Shown: positions 35,765 to 44,836, counted from the first letter of the stretch. The stretch is DNA of 64,000 nt from an uncultured Clostridia bacterium (GCA_934278995.1 CAKQWM010000003.1:124001-188000); one strand, 5' to 3'. Made by a program: numbers and translations. Notes: generated from the sequence alone by a model not told the origin.

Positions 35765-36666
35765 CCCTGCAAGCCCTCGCTTACACCCATTAAAACTATA
35801 CCGACGATAACCAGAATAACCATAACGAGTTTTCTCGGCGATAACTTTTCTTTAAGGAAAATTCTTGAGAATATTACCGAGAATATACAATAAGAACCGA
35901 CTATGGGAACCGCTATAACCGAATTACCCGCCAACGCAAAAACGTAAAAAAACTGTCCGCCTGTTTCAAATATCGCGGCGGTGAGTTTGAATTTATCGGA
36001 TTTAAAGTCGAATTTCTGTTTTTTGCAAAGAAGGATAATAAAACAAACGACGGCGCATACGAAAAAGGTAAGTTCGTATGAAATCAGCGCGGCGTCTTCG
36101 CTTATAATTTTTAATTGTTCCAGCACAACGGCGTCGCCGAAAGTTCCCAAAGCGTCGATTACGCAATATAAAATAGGAAAAACAATCGCTAAAACGCTGA
36201 CGGCGTATTTTTTATCGCTCTCTATAAGCGGTACGTAATCGTCTTCTCTTTTTTCGATTACGCCCATGCCTATAATACCTGCGAAAACCAAAACTATGGC
36301 TATAACGTCGTACACGGTGACTTTTGCCTGAAAAACGAGCAACAGCAATATAACGACGAGCGCCCCCGAAGCGTTCTGAACGGGCGAAGCAACGGATAAA
36401 TCAAGGTAACGAAGCCCCTTGTAGCCTATCGCCATTGAAATTATGTACATTGCGGAAACGGGCAGATAAGTAACTACGTCGTTTATCGTAAAAGACACCC
36501 TATTGATAAGTCCGTACACGAGCGCGTGCAGTCCCATTACGAAACCGACCGCCACGACGATTTTCATCGGACTGTACTTATCTTCGGCGACCGTACCTTT
36601 TTTGTAAAAAAGGTCGGCTGCGCCCCATAAAAGCGCCGTTAACAGCGCAAAAACAAACCACCACAT
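35761..36666 (-). CDS. DMT/EamA family permease
   Basis: A 301-residue ten-helix membrane protein with two EamA repeats. It opens WWFVFALLTALLWGAADLFYKKG and its second half starts near YAVSVLAIVFPILY. Conserved blocks such as GYKGLRYLDLSVASPVQ and VAVPIVGSYCIFSVIFSRIFLKEKL (abbreviated SRIFLKEKL) resemble the family of drug/metabolite exporters. The substrate is unknown. A GAGG ribosome site is present. It follows the coiled-coil Cys-rich gene by 13 nt, so the two are likely co-transcribed. Confidence 0.87.
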   Translation of the reverse strand: MWWFVFALLTALLWGAADLFYKKGTVAEDKYSPMKIVVAVGFVMGLHALVYGLINRVSFTINDVVTYLPVSAMYIISMAIGYKGLRYLDLSVASPVQNASGALVVILLLLVFQAKVTVYDVIAIVLVFAGIIGMGVIEKREDDYVPLIESDKKYAVSVLAIVFPILYCVIDALGTFGDAVVLEQLKIISEDAALISYELTFFVCAVVCFIILLCKKQKFDFKSDKFKLTAAIFETGGQFFYVFALAGNSVIAVPIVGSYCIFSVIFSRIFLKEKLSPRKLVMVILVIVGIVLMGVSEGLQG

Positions 36667-36679
36667 CGGTTTTTACCTC

Positions 36680-37432
36680 TTAATTTTTAAATTCGCCCTT
36701 TGATTCGGACGTAAAATGATTTTTACTTTCGTCTATCCCCTGACAAGCCTTACAATTACCCGCGCATGAACCGCAGGTTTGATTTTTGTTTAAAAAAGCG
36801 TTCATAAAAGCCTCTTTATTAAAGTCCATAAGTTTCATATTCGGATCGAAACTTTTTAAAAAAGGCATTTCGTCGCTGTAATTTTTGACGTCAAATGCGT
36901 AAGAAAGAGCGGAAACCTCGCTTTTATAAGAAACTGCAAGTTCGAGCGTTCGTTTTCTTGCGTTCCCGATAACTTGTTTTTCCATTAAAGTGAAGTCTTT
37001 TTCTTTTTCTTTAATCAAGTCCGTCGCAACCGAACATTTTGCGTCGATTTGCTTTCGCAATTCAGCCATTTTTGAAAATACTTCGAGGTTCTTTTTTGCG
37101 ATTTCGGATAAAACCGCATTCAGCTCCGCCTTTTTTATCGAGCGGGTTTCGTCGTCCTTTGCTTCGACAAACTCGCTTTTTGCGGTTTCGAGTTTTTCTT
37201 TGAGATCTACCATAAAAGGCTCGTTGTCAAATTGCGCGCGAAGATCGAGCGCGCTTTGTTTAAGTAATTTAATCTCTTTATCGAGTACGGCGTATTCTTC
37301 GCCGAGCGTTTCTTTTAGTTTATTGACGAGTTCCGATTTAGCCGTATCGAAAATATCGCAAACTTTTTCAAAATATTTATTGTTGAGTTCGGCTAAAAGT
37401 TGCTCGTAATCGTTAACGTTATTACGTTCCAT
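36680..37432 (-). CDS. Coiled-coil protein with a Cys-rich C-terminus, unknown function
   Basis: I do not recognise this 250-residue protein. Residues about 5-170 are rich in Lys, Glu and Leu and predict long coiled coils (for example EKLETAKSEFVEAKDD). A CGSCAGNCKACQG motif near residue 225 resembles a metal or cluster site. No signal peptide or membrane segment is seen. GGAGGTG lies 6 nt before the ATG. A small hairpin (AACCTCG/CGAGGTT) lies in its leader, downstream of rluB. The adjoining DMT permease may be in the same unit, but nothing in the sequence gives the function. Confidence 0.75.
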   Translation of the reverse strand: MERNNVNDYEQLLAELNNKYFEKVCDIFDTAKSELVNKLKETLGEEYAVLDKEIKLLKQSALDLRAQFDNEPFMVDLKEKLETAKSEFVEAKDDETRSIKKAELNAVLSEIAKKNLEVFSKMAELRKQIDAKCSVATDLIKEKEKDFTLMEKQVIGNARKRTLELAVSYKSEVSALSYAFDVKNYSDEMPFLKSFDPNMKLMDFNKEAFMNAFLNKNQTCGSCAGNCKACQGIDESKNHFTSESKGEFKN

Positions 37433-37489
37433 TTTACACCTCCGAAAAGAGTAAACAGTAAACCTCGCCGATTAACGAGGTTGAAATGA

Positions 37490-38191
37490 TTATAGGTTTT
37501 GCAAATAGTAAACTTCTTCTTTCGATAGTTTTCTTACGTCGCCGCGATCAAGCCCGCGTAAAGTCAAATCGCCGATTTTTATGCGTTTTAAAAAATCTAC
37601 GTTTATACCGACGCTTTCAAACATTCTGCGTACCTGACGGTTTTTGCCTTCGGTTATCGTTACGTGCAGTTTTGTAAAATTTTGATTTTCTTCAATGACC
37701 TTGACGTTTGCTTTTTTAGTCTTTATTCCGTCGAGATAAACGCCTCCGCGAAGTTTTGATAGCGCGTTTTCGTTTATTTTACCTTCAATTCTTACAAGAT
37801 AAGTTTTCGGTATTTCGTTTCTCGGATGTGTAAGACGATTTGCTAATTCACCGTCGCTCGTAAGTATTAAAAGCCCCTCGGTATCGTAATCCAACCTGCC
37901 GACGGGATACACTCTGCCCGCGCTTTGAGGCAGTAAATCCATAACGGTTTTTCTTCCCTTATCGTCCTTTACGGTAGTCACGTACCCTTTGGGCTTATTC
38001 ATTATGTAATATTCCCACTTGGTTTTAAGCGAGATTTCTTTACCGTCAACCGTAATTACGTCATCGAGTTCGACTTCGTCGCCGAGTTTACATACCTTTC
38101 CGTTTACTTTGACTCTTCCCTCTTCGATAAGTTTATCGGACGCGCGCCTTGACGCAACACCCGAATCTGCCAGATATTTATTGATTCTCAT
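37490..38191 (-). CDS. rluB: Ribosomal large-subunit pseudouridine synthase B family
   Basis: A 233-residue pseudouridine synthase of the RsuA/RluB family. The N-terminal S4 domain (MRINKYLADSGVASRRASDKLI) precedes the catalytic domain with the active-site Asp in GRLDYDTEGLL and the NRQVRRMFE block. It probably isomerises a uridine in 23S rRNA helix 89. The open frame extends six codons upstream, but GGGG lies 5 nt before the ATG at 38189-38191, which matches the usual N-terminus. It overlaps the end of dacF by 14 nt. Confidence 0.93.
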   Translation of the reverse strand: MRINKYLADSGVASRRASDKLIEEGRVKVNGKVCKLGDEVELDDVITVDGKEISLKTKWEYYIMNKPKGYVTTVKDDKGRKTVMDLLPQSAGRVYPVGRLDYDTEGLLILTSDGELANRLTHPRNEIPKTYLVRIEGKINENALSKLRGGVYLDGIKTKKANVKVIEENQNFTKLHVTITEGKNRQVRRMFESVGINVDFLKRIKIGDLTLRGLDRGDVRKLSKEEVYYLQNL

Positions 38192-39314
38192 AAAAACCCC
38201 AACGCGCAAAGACGCCGTATAGCGCTTCCCCGTAAGATAACGTATTATCGTTATATATATTAAACAATTTTAATGAAAAAATCAAGTCTTTATCAACGAA
38301 AACGCGTAAATTTCCGAGTAGTTTTCCATGCTCTACGGGATAATTGAGAAAATTTATCGGTTCAAATACGATTCTTGCCTTTCGCCGCTCTGTTTCGCTA
38401 AGCGGTAAGGTAAGCGGATTATCGAGTATCACGTCGTATTTTTTTAAAGGATAAGGACAATCAACTAAAGAAACTTCGCCTGCTTTCGCGCCTTTATCCA
38501 AAAGAGTGGTAAGATTAAATTTATCAAAACTTTCGTTTAACAGTTCTTCCGATCTTTCGTACATCGAAGGACAATTCAAAACGACGGAAACAAGTTGCAT
38601 GCCGTTTTTCTCCGCGCCCGTAACAAGGCATCTCCCCGCTTTTTTGGTGTATCCCGTTTTTATACCGTTGGCTCCTAAATAACGAAACAACATTTTATTC
38701 TTGTTTATAAACGTATGAGAATTTATCGTAATTTTTTTTGTCGATACGATTTTTTTGAAAGTTTCGTTTTTAAGCGCGTAGCAGGAAATAACCGCCATAT
38801 CGTACGCGGTAGAATAATGATTGTCATTGTGAAGTCCGTGGGGATTAGTAAAACACGAATTACGCGCTCCGCATTTCGTTGCAAGTTCATTCATCATTTT
38901 TGCAAAGTTATCTATTGTTTTTCCGACGTATAGCGCAAGCGCGCAGGCTGCGTCGTTGCCGGAACGCATCATAAGACCGTATAAAAGTTCTTCAACGGTG
39001 CAAACGTCGCCGACTTTGAGATAAATACTCGAACCCTCAACCCCGACGCTTTCTTTCGTAATTTCAACTTTATCGCTTAGTTTTGCATTTTCTATAACCG
39101 TAATCGCCGTTACTATTTTAGTAGTGCTTGCAATCGGCAATTTTTTATTTTCGTTTGCCTTATATAAAACTCTTAAACTGTCTTTTTCCATTACGATTTC
39201 AGAACTCTGATTTGCGCTTGCCAAAGTGATATTATCTGTTTTAATTGAAATTACGTTCGTCATAATAATCATAAGAATTACGCATATAATGAACGATTTT
39301 TTACTTTTTTTCAT
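38178..39314 (-). CDS. dacF: D-alanyl-D-alanine carboxypeptidase (DacF-like)
   Basis: A 378-residue low-molecular-weight PBP that trims the terminal D-Ala of peptidoglycan stem peptides. It has an N-terminal secretion signal (KKSFIICVILMIIMTNVI) and the peptidase S11 motifs SxxK in ASTTKIVTA, SGN in MRSGNDAAC and KTG in GIKTGYTKKAG. A C-terminal beta domain follows. It lies in the ytfI-gerW-dacF-rluB neighbourhood found in spore-forming Clostridia, where DacF-type enzymes act in forespore cortex or vegetative wall maturation. Its start overlaps gerW by 14 nt. Confidence 0.93.
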   Translation of the reverse strand: MKKSKKSFIICVILMIIMTNVISIKTDNITLASANQSSEIVMEKDSLRVLYKANENKKLPIASTTKIVTAITVIENAKLSDKVEITKESVGVEGSSIYLKVGDVCTVEELLYGLMMRSGNDAACALALYVGKTIDNFAKMMNELATKCGARNSCFTNPHGLHNDNHYSTAYDMAVISCYALKNETFKKIVSTKKITINSHTFINKNKMLFRYLGANGIKTGYTKKAGRCLVTGAEKNGMQLVSVVLNCPSMYERSEELLNESFDKFNLTTLLDKGAKAGEVSLVDCPYPLKKYDVILDNPLTLPLSETERRKARIVFEPINFLNYPVEHGKLLGNLRVFVDKDLIFSLKLFNIYNDNTLSYGEALYGVFARWGFYENQ

Positions 39315-39675
39315 TTTTCTCTCCTAAAAAATTCATAATGGCGTCCATGGTCTTATCCATATAGGTTTCAGGAAGCGAAATAAACCTTACGCCCTTTTTT
39401 GTTTCAATCAAAAAACCGAAAGGTTTAATCGAAACTATACCGCCTTCCGCGTTTACGTTAGGATATTTTTTGTTAGGGCTGAAAATTTTCACTTCGCCGT
39501 ATTCTCCTTTGCCAAAACATAGCCCCATACTTAATTTTGAAACGGGGATTATTACGGTACCCGAAGGCGTAATTATGGGGTTACCTATAATAGCGTCGGG
39601 CGTAACGTATTTTGACATACAACCGAAAGTTTCTTTTGTATTCCTGTTTTTGTTTGTATTTTTATTATTTTTCAT
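39301..39675 (-). CDS. gerW: GerW family sporulation protein (YtfJ)
   Basis: A 124-residue YtfJ/GerW-family protein. Diagnostic blocks are TPDAIIGNPIITPSGTVIIPVSK and the Gly-rich GEGGxxSIKPFGFL-like stretch, here AEGGIVSIKPFGFLIE. B. subtilis GerW is expressed in the forespore and needed for normal germination. This copy has an Asn/Lys-rich N-terminus and is close to the usual length. GGTGAG precedes the ATG. The gene overlaps DUF2953 upstream and dacF downstream. It is the clearest sporulation-linked gene in the window, although such genes also persist in non-sporulating relatives. Confidence 0.9.
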   Translation of the reverse strand: MKNNKNTNKNRNTKETFGCMSKYVTPDAIIGNPIITPSGTVIIPVSKLSMGLCFGKGEYGEVKIFSPNKKYPNVNAEGGIVSIKPFGFLIETKKGVRFISLPETYMDKTMDAIMNFLGEKNEKK

Positions 39676-40177
39676 TTCTCACCGCCATTATAAAAAGTAA
39701 GGTTATAATCAGGCATAACGTAGTAACGAATTTTAGTTTGTAATATATTTTAACGTAGTCGTCTTTTCCTATATATACCGTTGATTTAAGTTTGATAAAG
39801 TCTTTTTTTGCCATTATTTGCGGGCATAAAAAATTGCTTGCGACCGTAATTACACCCCCGAAATTGCAATATTTGGGCGAAAAAGGAAAAGACGCTACGA
39901 GCCTTGACGATAACAACTCAAAATATTTTTTGTCTTTAAGTTTGATTTTTATCTTATTCATATCGTCTTTTTTAAACATTCGCGCGCGTTTATCGGAATG
40001 ATGCAGTATATATTCCCCTTCGCATTTTTCTACGAATCCGCCGAAGATTTTTACTTTTTTATAAAGATAAACCGAAAAATTCAGTCGTTTGCTTTCACCG
40101 TCAAAAAATACGTAAACGCCGAATATCAGCGGAAAAAACAATATAACCGTAATCAGAGCAAATAAAAAAACAGGCAT
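39665..40177 (-). CDS. DUF2953-like membrane protein (YtfI-like)
   Basis: A 170-residue protein with an N-terminal membrane helix (FLFALITVILFFPLIFGVYV), a basic middle part and a second hydrophobic segment near the C-terminus (TTLCLIITLLFIMAV). Position directly upstream of gerW, with overlap, is that of B. subtilis ytfI (DUF2953). Residue-level similarity is hard to judge by eye, so the family call rests mainly on synteny and topology. AGGTG precedes the ATG. Function in this family is unknown. Confidence 0.65.
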   Translation of the reverse strand: MPVFLFALITVILFFPLIFGVYVFFDGESKRLNFSVYLYKKVKIFGGFVEKCEGEYILHHSDKRARMFKKDDMNKIKIKLKDKKYFELLSSRLVASFPFSPKYCNFGGVITVASNFLCPQIMAKKDFIKLKSTVYIGKDDYVKIYYKLKFVTTLCLIITLLFIMAVRNEK

Positions 40178-40284
40178 AATTACTTACACCTATTTTTTGC
40201 ATTGAAATTCTATTTATACGCGTTATCCGATCCCATCTCGGGAAAACGCTTTTTTATATTCTTGATAAAACCAAAGTAACGCTC

Positions 40285-41460
40285 TTATTTGTAAAGTTTG
40301 GACACCCCTGTTCTTATAGCGGTTTCCTTAACTTTTTCGGCAACCGAATTATGCGCCCGCCTATCGAAAGCGTAAGGTAAAATGTAATCTCTCGACAACT
40401 CTTTATCCGAAACACATTCGGCAATTCCCATGGACGCAGCCATCATCATTTCGACGTTTACCGTCGTGGCGCGCGCGTCCAAAGCGCCTCTGAAAAGCCC
40501 CGGAAAAACAAGAACGTTGTTTATCTGGTTTGCGTACTGCGAGGACCCCGTCCCCACGATGTACGCACCCGCGTCGAAAGCGTCCTCAGGCAAAATTTCG
40601 GGTACGGGATTTGCGCACGTAAATAAGATAGGTTTATCCGCCATCGAGCGAACCATATCTTTCGTAACGCAGTCGGCAACCGAAACGCCTATTAAAACGT
40701 CGGCTCCGCTCATTGCAACGTCAAGTTTGCCGACGAGTTTTCTCGGATTAGTTATCTTTGATAATTCTCTTTGAGCCGGGTTAAAGGATTGCGTATCTTC
40801 CAAAATACCGTTCCGACTGCACGCCACTATATCTTTAACGCCGAAATTCAATAAAAATTTAACTATCGCGGTGCCTGCGGCGCCCGCGCCGTTAACGACC
40901 ACTTTAATATCTTCCATTTTTTTACCGACGATTTTCAACGCGTTGATAAGCGCAGCGGCGGTTACTATCGCCGTACCGTGCTGGTCGTCGTGAAAAACGG
41001 GTATGTCGAGTTCTTCTTTTAATCTCGTTTCGATTTCAAAGCAACGCGGCGCGGAAATATCTTCAAGGTTTATTCCGCCGAAAGAACCCGATAAAAGTTT
41101 GATGGTTTTAATTATTTCTTCCGTATCTTTTGATTTGATGCATAACGGATAAGCATCGACGCCGCCGAAAGTTTTGAATAAAGCGCATTTGCCTTCCATT
41201 ACGGGCATACCCGCTTCGGGACCGATGTCACCCAAGCCCAAAACAGCTGTTCCGTCGGTTATTACGGGAACGGTATTCCAACGCCTTGTAAGGCAGAAAC
41301 TCTTTTCTACGTCTTCATGAATCGCCATACAAGGTTCTGCAACTCCCGGCGTATAGGCTAAGGAAAGTTTTTCTCTCGTATCGACTTCCACTCTCGAAAC
41401 AATTTCGATTTTGCCTTTCCATTCTGCGTGTTTTTTAAGTGATTCTTCTCTTATATTCAT
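40285..41460 (-). CDS. NAD(P)-dependent malic enzyme (oxaloacetate-decarboxylating)
   Basis: A 391-residue short-form malic enzyme that converts malate to pyruvate and CO2. The malic N-domain has SLAYTPGVAEPCMAI, VTDGTAVLGLGDIGPEAGMPVMEGK and FHDDQHGTA. The NAD-binding domain has the GAGAAGTAI dinucleotide motif. There is no C-terminal phosphotransacetylase domain, unlike the long form. It is inserted between scpB and the DUF2953-gerW genes, which are often adjacent in relatives. CGGAGT precedes the ATG. Cofactor preference cannot be decided by eye. Confidence 0.94.
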   Translation of the reverse strand: MNIREESLKKHAEWKGKIEIVSRVEVDTREKLSLAYTPGVAEPCMAIHEDVEKSFCLTRRWNTVPVITDGTAVLGLGDIGPEAGMPVMEGKCALFKTFGGVDAYPLCIKSKDTEEIIKTIKLLSGSFGGINLEDISAPRCFEIETRLKEELDIPVFHDDQHGTAIVTAAALINALKIVGKKMEDIKVVVNGAGAAGTAIVKFLLNFGVKDIVACSRNGILEDTQSFNPAQRELSKITNPRKLVGKLDVAMSGADVLIGVSVADCVTKDMVRSMADKPILFTCANPVPEILPEDAFDAGAYIVGTGSSQYANQINNVLVFPGLFRGALDARATTVNVEMMMAASMGIAECVSDKELSRDYILPYAFDRRAHNSVAEKVKETAIRTGVSKLYK

Positions 41461-41470
41461 AAAAACAACT

Positions 41471-41514
41471 CCGTTTTAATATCTCGTTTTATTCGTTTTA
41501 ATATCTCGGTTTAT
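41471..41514. repeat. 22-bp tandem duplication at the scpB 3' end
   Basis: Two 22-bp copies (41471-41492 and 41493-41514) beginning CGTTTTAATATCTCG differ at one base. The second contains the scpB stop codon. Confidence 0.85.
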
Positions 41515-42272
41515 TCGTCGTCATCGTCGTCATCGTCTTCTTCAGCCGACAACACGGTGTAATTTTCGCCTTCCAGAAAATCGGGAACTTCTTCTTCTAT
41601 ATTCGGGAACTCGAATTCTTCGAGTTTTTCGTCGTTGACTTCGCCTCTTGTTTTTAAAGAAGAAAAATCGATTTCCTGCGGGGTATCCGCTTTACCCTCG
41701 ACGTATTCGGGTTTTTTGTACAAATAAGAATCGTCCGTACCCGTTGACATCTTTATACGAGCCATAAGTTCGTCGTAATCGGGCAATTCGTCAAGCGACG
41801 ATATCTGAAATCGTTTTAAAAATTCGTCCGTCGTACCGAAAAGTACGGGGCGACCTACGGCATCCTTGCGTCCTACGACTTCAATAACCTTCATTTCGAG
41901 AAGTTTTTGGATAGCGTACTCGCTGTTACCCCTTATTTCTTCAAGATCGAGCCTCGTAACCGGTTGCTTATACGCGACGATAGCAGCCGTTTCGAGCATA
42001 CTTTTGGAAAGTTCTCTTTCCCTTATGGGATTTAAAACGAGCGAAACCGGCTCTGCATTTTTAGGGTTAGACGAAAATTGTAATTTGTTATTGAAAATCA
42101 ATAAATTTATTCCGCAAGGATCGGAATATTTTTCCTGAAGCAATTTTGCCGCTTTTAAAATTTCTCTATCGGTGTAGTCTATTCTTTCGGAAATATCGCT
42201 TATTGCTACGGCTTTACCGCTTATAAATAAAATAGACTCAATTATACTCGTCAATTTCTCCAATTTCTTCAC
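41511..42272 (-). CDS. scpB: Segregation and condensation protein B
   Basis: A 253-residue winged-helix partner of ScpA in the SMC-ScpAB condensin. IIESILFISGKAVAISDIS, the second winged helix block AIVAYKQPVTRLDLEEIRG and GRPVLFGTTDEFLKRF are clear. A C-terminal extension of about 70 residues ends in a run of seven Asp residues, beyond the usual length of about 190. The frame starts with GTG at 42270-42272, overlapping scpA by 35 nt. A TTG at 42252-42254 preceded by GGAG is an alternative start. Confidence 0.94.
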   Translation of the reverse strand: MKKLEKLTSIIESILFISGKAVAISDISERIDYTDREILKAAKLLQEKYSDPCGINLLIFNNKLQFSSNPKNAEPVSLVLNPIRERELSKSMLETAAIVAYKQPVTRLDLEEIRGNSEYAIQKLLEMKVIEVVGRKDAVGRPVLFGTTDEFLKRFQISSLDELPDYDELMARIKMSTGTDDSYLYKKPEYVEGKADTPQEIDFSSLKTRGEVNDEKLEEFEFPNIEEEVPDFLEGENYTVLSAEEDDDDDDDE

Positions 42273-43035
42273 TCCTGTCAGGGTTTAAAGTTATCGTAAT
42301 ATCGTCGTAAATCGCCTTCTGCTCAACAAGAATATACTGATGCTTCAAAAGTTCGAGCATGGCTTGAAAGGTCGTAATCAATTCGTTTTTGGTGTAATAC
42401 CTCGTAAATAACTCAAAAAAACTGCAACTTTCGCGTTCTAAAAGGGTTTCTTTTATAAATTCGATTTTATCTCTTACGGTAAAGACTTCTTTCGGTATGC
42501 TTTTATCGGTAGTTCTGTTTACCTCCCTTATATCGACCTGCTCCATAAGTTTGGCAAACGCCTTGATAAGCCCTTGAAGAGTAAAATCTTTATAAATTAT
42601 TCTTACGTCGAAAGCAGACTCGTCCGGTTCTTTATAAAACCTGTCAACCGTTTCGATTTCTTTGAGTTGTTCGGCTTTTTCTTTGAAAATCTTGTATTCC
42701 TCTATTTTTCTTATCAAAGCCGCTTTCGGATCTTCCTCCGTTTCTTCGGGTTCGAGCGACGGCAATACCGAACGGGCTTTAATATCCAGTATGGTAGCAG
42801 CCATTGCCAGATACTCGCTTGCTTTTTCTATATCGAGCCTGTCAACCGATTGAATGTATTCCAAAAACTGTTCGGTAACCTCGGATACGAAAATATCTTT
42901 AATTTCTATTTGCGCCTGTTTTATAAGGTACAGCAAAAGGTCGAGCGGGCCGTCGAAATTTTCGAGTTTAGTATTATAATCTACGACCGACTCGAACTTA
43001 TCTATATTAACTTTTTTCTTATCGCTTGCAGCCAC
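42238..43035 (-). CDS. scpA: Segregation and condensation protein A
   Basis: A 265-residue kleisin subunit bridging the SMC heads. The family start YNTKLENFDGPLDLLLYLIKQAQIEI, with FDGPLDLLL the hallmark, is followed by EYLAMAATILDIKARSVLP and the C-terminal winged helix (FQAMLELLKHQYI). The start codon is GTG (43033-43035) with GAGGG 7 nt upstream, and there is a basic N-terminal extension. It overlaps scpB and lies 15 nt after the M50 protease gene, so M50-scpA-scpB form an operon, as in many Bacillota. Confidence 0.95.
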   Translation of the reverse strand: MAASDKKKVNIDKFESVVDYNTKLENFDGPLDLLLYLIKQAQIEIKDIFVSEVTEQFLEYIQSVDRLDIEKASEYLAMAATILDIKARSVLPSLEPEETEEDPKAALIRKIEEYKIFKEKAEQLKEIETVDRFYKEPDESAFDVRIIYKDFTLQGLIKAFAKLMEQVDIREVNRTTDKSIPKEVFTVRDKIEFIKETLLERESCSFFELFTRYYTKNELITTFQAMLELLKHQYILVEQKAIYDDITITLNPDRSEEIGEIDEYN

Positions 43036-43050
43036 TTTTTACCCTCGAAA

Positions 43051-43755
43051 TCAAATGAATAAGTTAAAAATCCAATGCCAGAACAATTCTATCGGAAATC
43101 TTACCCAAGCCGTCAAAACACTCATCAGAAAACCGAATAAATCAACGTAAACTAATTGCGGAACGTACTCCGTCAACCAGTTGATTAAAATCAGCGCGAG
43201 CAAACAAATATGACCGTATTTACGCAAAAATTGTAAAACTTTACTGTTCGGCTTTTTATAAAAAATAACTTCCATCACCCTGAAACCGTCAAGCGGAAAC
43301 ACGGGTATAAGATTAAACACGAGAAGATTTACGTTCAAAACAAAGATACAATAAAGCGTAAGTTTTAAAAGTAAGACGGCAAGATTTAAAAAATTGCTGT
43401 CAAGCCCGGTCGGTAAATACGTCGCCGCGACAAGATAAACGGGATACAGCAGGAATGCCAGAATGAGGTTCATCGTTACGCCCGCTATCGATACCAAAAA
43501 GTAATCGCGCCTTAAATGTCTGAAATTATACGGGTTTATGGGAACGGGTTTTGCCCAGCCGAATTTCGCTACCAAAAGCATGATAAGCCCGACTGCGTCG
43601 AAATGCGCAAACGGATTCAGGGTAAGTCTTCCGTGAATCTTCGGCGTTTCGTCCCCCGATTTATACGCTACGAACGCGTGGGCGAATTCATGCGCCGGCA
43701 TAACTACCAAAATAGCGAGAAATAACGCTACGTAAGTTAAAATTTTCTCTGTCAT
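43051..43755 (-). CDS. Site-2 protease family (M50) membrane metalloprotease
   Basis: A 234-residue multi-pass membrane protein with zinc motif HEFAH (residues 22-26 of the chosen start) and a downstream NLLVFNLIPVFPLDGFRV segment that supplies the third ligand in DGFRV. This is the short rhomboid-sized S2P-like group commonly encoded before scpA in Bacillota; its substrate is unknown. The frame extends 7 codons further, but the predicted promoter -10 would fall there, so the ATG at 43753-43755 (MTEKILTYV) is preferred. Confidence 0.9.
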   Translation of the reverse strand: MTEKILTYVALFLAILVVMPAHEFAHAFVAYKSGDETPKIHGRLTLNPFAHFDAVGLIMLLVAKFGWAKPVPINPYNFRHLRRDYFLVSIAGVTMNLILAFLLYPVYLVAATYLPTGLDSNFLNLAVLLLKLTLYCIFVLNVNLLVFNLIPVFPLDGFRVMEVIFYKKPNSKVLQFLRKYGHICLLALILINWLTEYVPQLVYVDLFGFLMSVLTAWVRFPIELFWHWIFNLFI

Positions 43756-43764
43756 AACATTACT

Positions 43765-43793
43765 ATTGTAATGCAAAAATACAAAAAAAGCAA
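43765..43793 (-). promoter_or_regulatory. Promoter of the M50-scpAB operon, near-leaderless
   Basis: TTGCTT (43788-43793), a 17-nt spacer and TACAAT (43765-43770) lie 9 nt from the ATG of the protease gene. This is the same spacing as at miaB. Confidence 0.5.
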
Positions 43794-43849
43794 GAAAAAT
43801 TACTTTTCTTGCACTACAATTTGTTACGATATCGTTAAGATTTCGTAAA

Positions 43850-44788
43850 TTATGGTCGATTATCCGCTTCCTTTTTCTTTTTTTTGCGCTTGAAAGAATT
43901 TATCTGACATAAAACTATAGCCGTAAACATAAGAAAACAGCCCAAAAATTGCATGGGTGTTTCGTTGATTTTGTTTCCCGTGAACAAACAAGCCACAACG
44001 TCGAACAAAAGAGCAAAAGCCGATTCAAACGATAATAAAAGAGAAACGACGGCGGGATTAGTTCCCTTTTGCGCTGTAATTTGCAAGGTATAACCTATCG
44101 CGCTCGAACATACGCCGAGGTATAAAAGCGGAAATATCGCCTCTTTAAAAGCAGTCGTCTCCACCTTTTCCACGCACAGAGAAATAACGCCCGACAAAAC
44201 GCCCGTTATTAAAAATTGAGCGCACGACAATTTTATTCCGTCAACATATCCGACGAAGTAGTCCACGAACATTATCTGCATGGCAAAAAAAAGCGCGGCG
44301 AGTATAAGATACAAATACGCGATACTGAAGTTAAGCGTATGGATTTCACAGATAAACGCAAGCCCTATAACGGCAAAAACTACGGATATCCAAACGTTCA
44401 AACCGATTTTTCTTTTTAAAATCACCCCGAATATCGGCACGAGAACCATATATAAAGTGGTAATAAACGCGGCTTCCCCCGCCGTAGCGCCGTAGTCAAT
44501 ACCTAATTGTTGTAAATTCACAGCCACGCAAAGCGATAACCCGCAACACGTTCCGCCGATTATAAACATTTTTTTATTTATTGGTTTTGTCTCTTTTTTT
44601 TGCGCTTTTTTAACCGAAGTAAAACAAACGTCAACTACCGAAAGCGTTATTACGGCAAGCATACTCCTTGCAAAATTTATAAAAAACGGCGGTAAAACGT
44701 TGCTTAAATTACCCTGCGCCAAAAAAGCCGCCCCCCATATCGCGGCAGAAAGAACGGGCAAAACGAATTGACGAACGCTTTTGTTCAT
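43850..44788 (-). CDS. DMT/EamA family permease
   Basis: A 312-residue ten-helix transporter with two EamA repeats. It opens RQFVLPVLSAAIWGAAFLAQG, the AAIWGxAF form typical of the family, and the second repeat contains AIFPLLYLGVCSSAIGYTLQ. The C-terminus is strongly basic (KRKKKKKEADNRP). The open frame extends 20 codons into an upstream inverted-repeat element. GAGG lies 6 nt before the ATG at 44786-44788, which is therefore the start. The substrate is unknown. This is the third EamA-type permease in the window. Confidence 0.88.
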   Translation of the reverse strand: MNKSVRQFVLPVLSAAIWGAAFLAQGNLSNVLPPFFINFARSMLAVITLSVVDVCFTSVKKAQKKETKPINKKMFIIGGTCCGLSLCVAVNLQQLGIDYGATAGEAAFITTLYMVLVPIFGVILKRKIGLNVWISVVFAVIGLAFICEIHTLNFSIAYLYLILAALFFAMQIMFVDYFVGYVDGIKLSCAQFLITGVLSGVISLCVEKVETTAFKEAIFPLLYLGVCSSAIGYTLQITAQKGTNPAVVSLLLSFESAFALLFDVVACLFTGNKINETPMQFLGCFLMFTAIVLCQINSFKRKKKKKEADNRP

Positions 44789-44836
44789 ATATACCTCACT
44801 CAAATATTTTTGCTGTCGGTTTAACTTAAAACTTGC

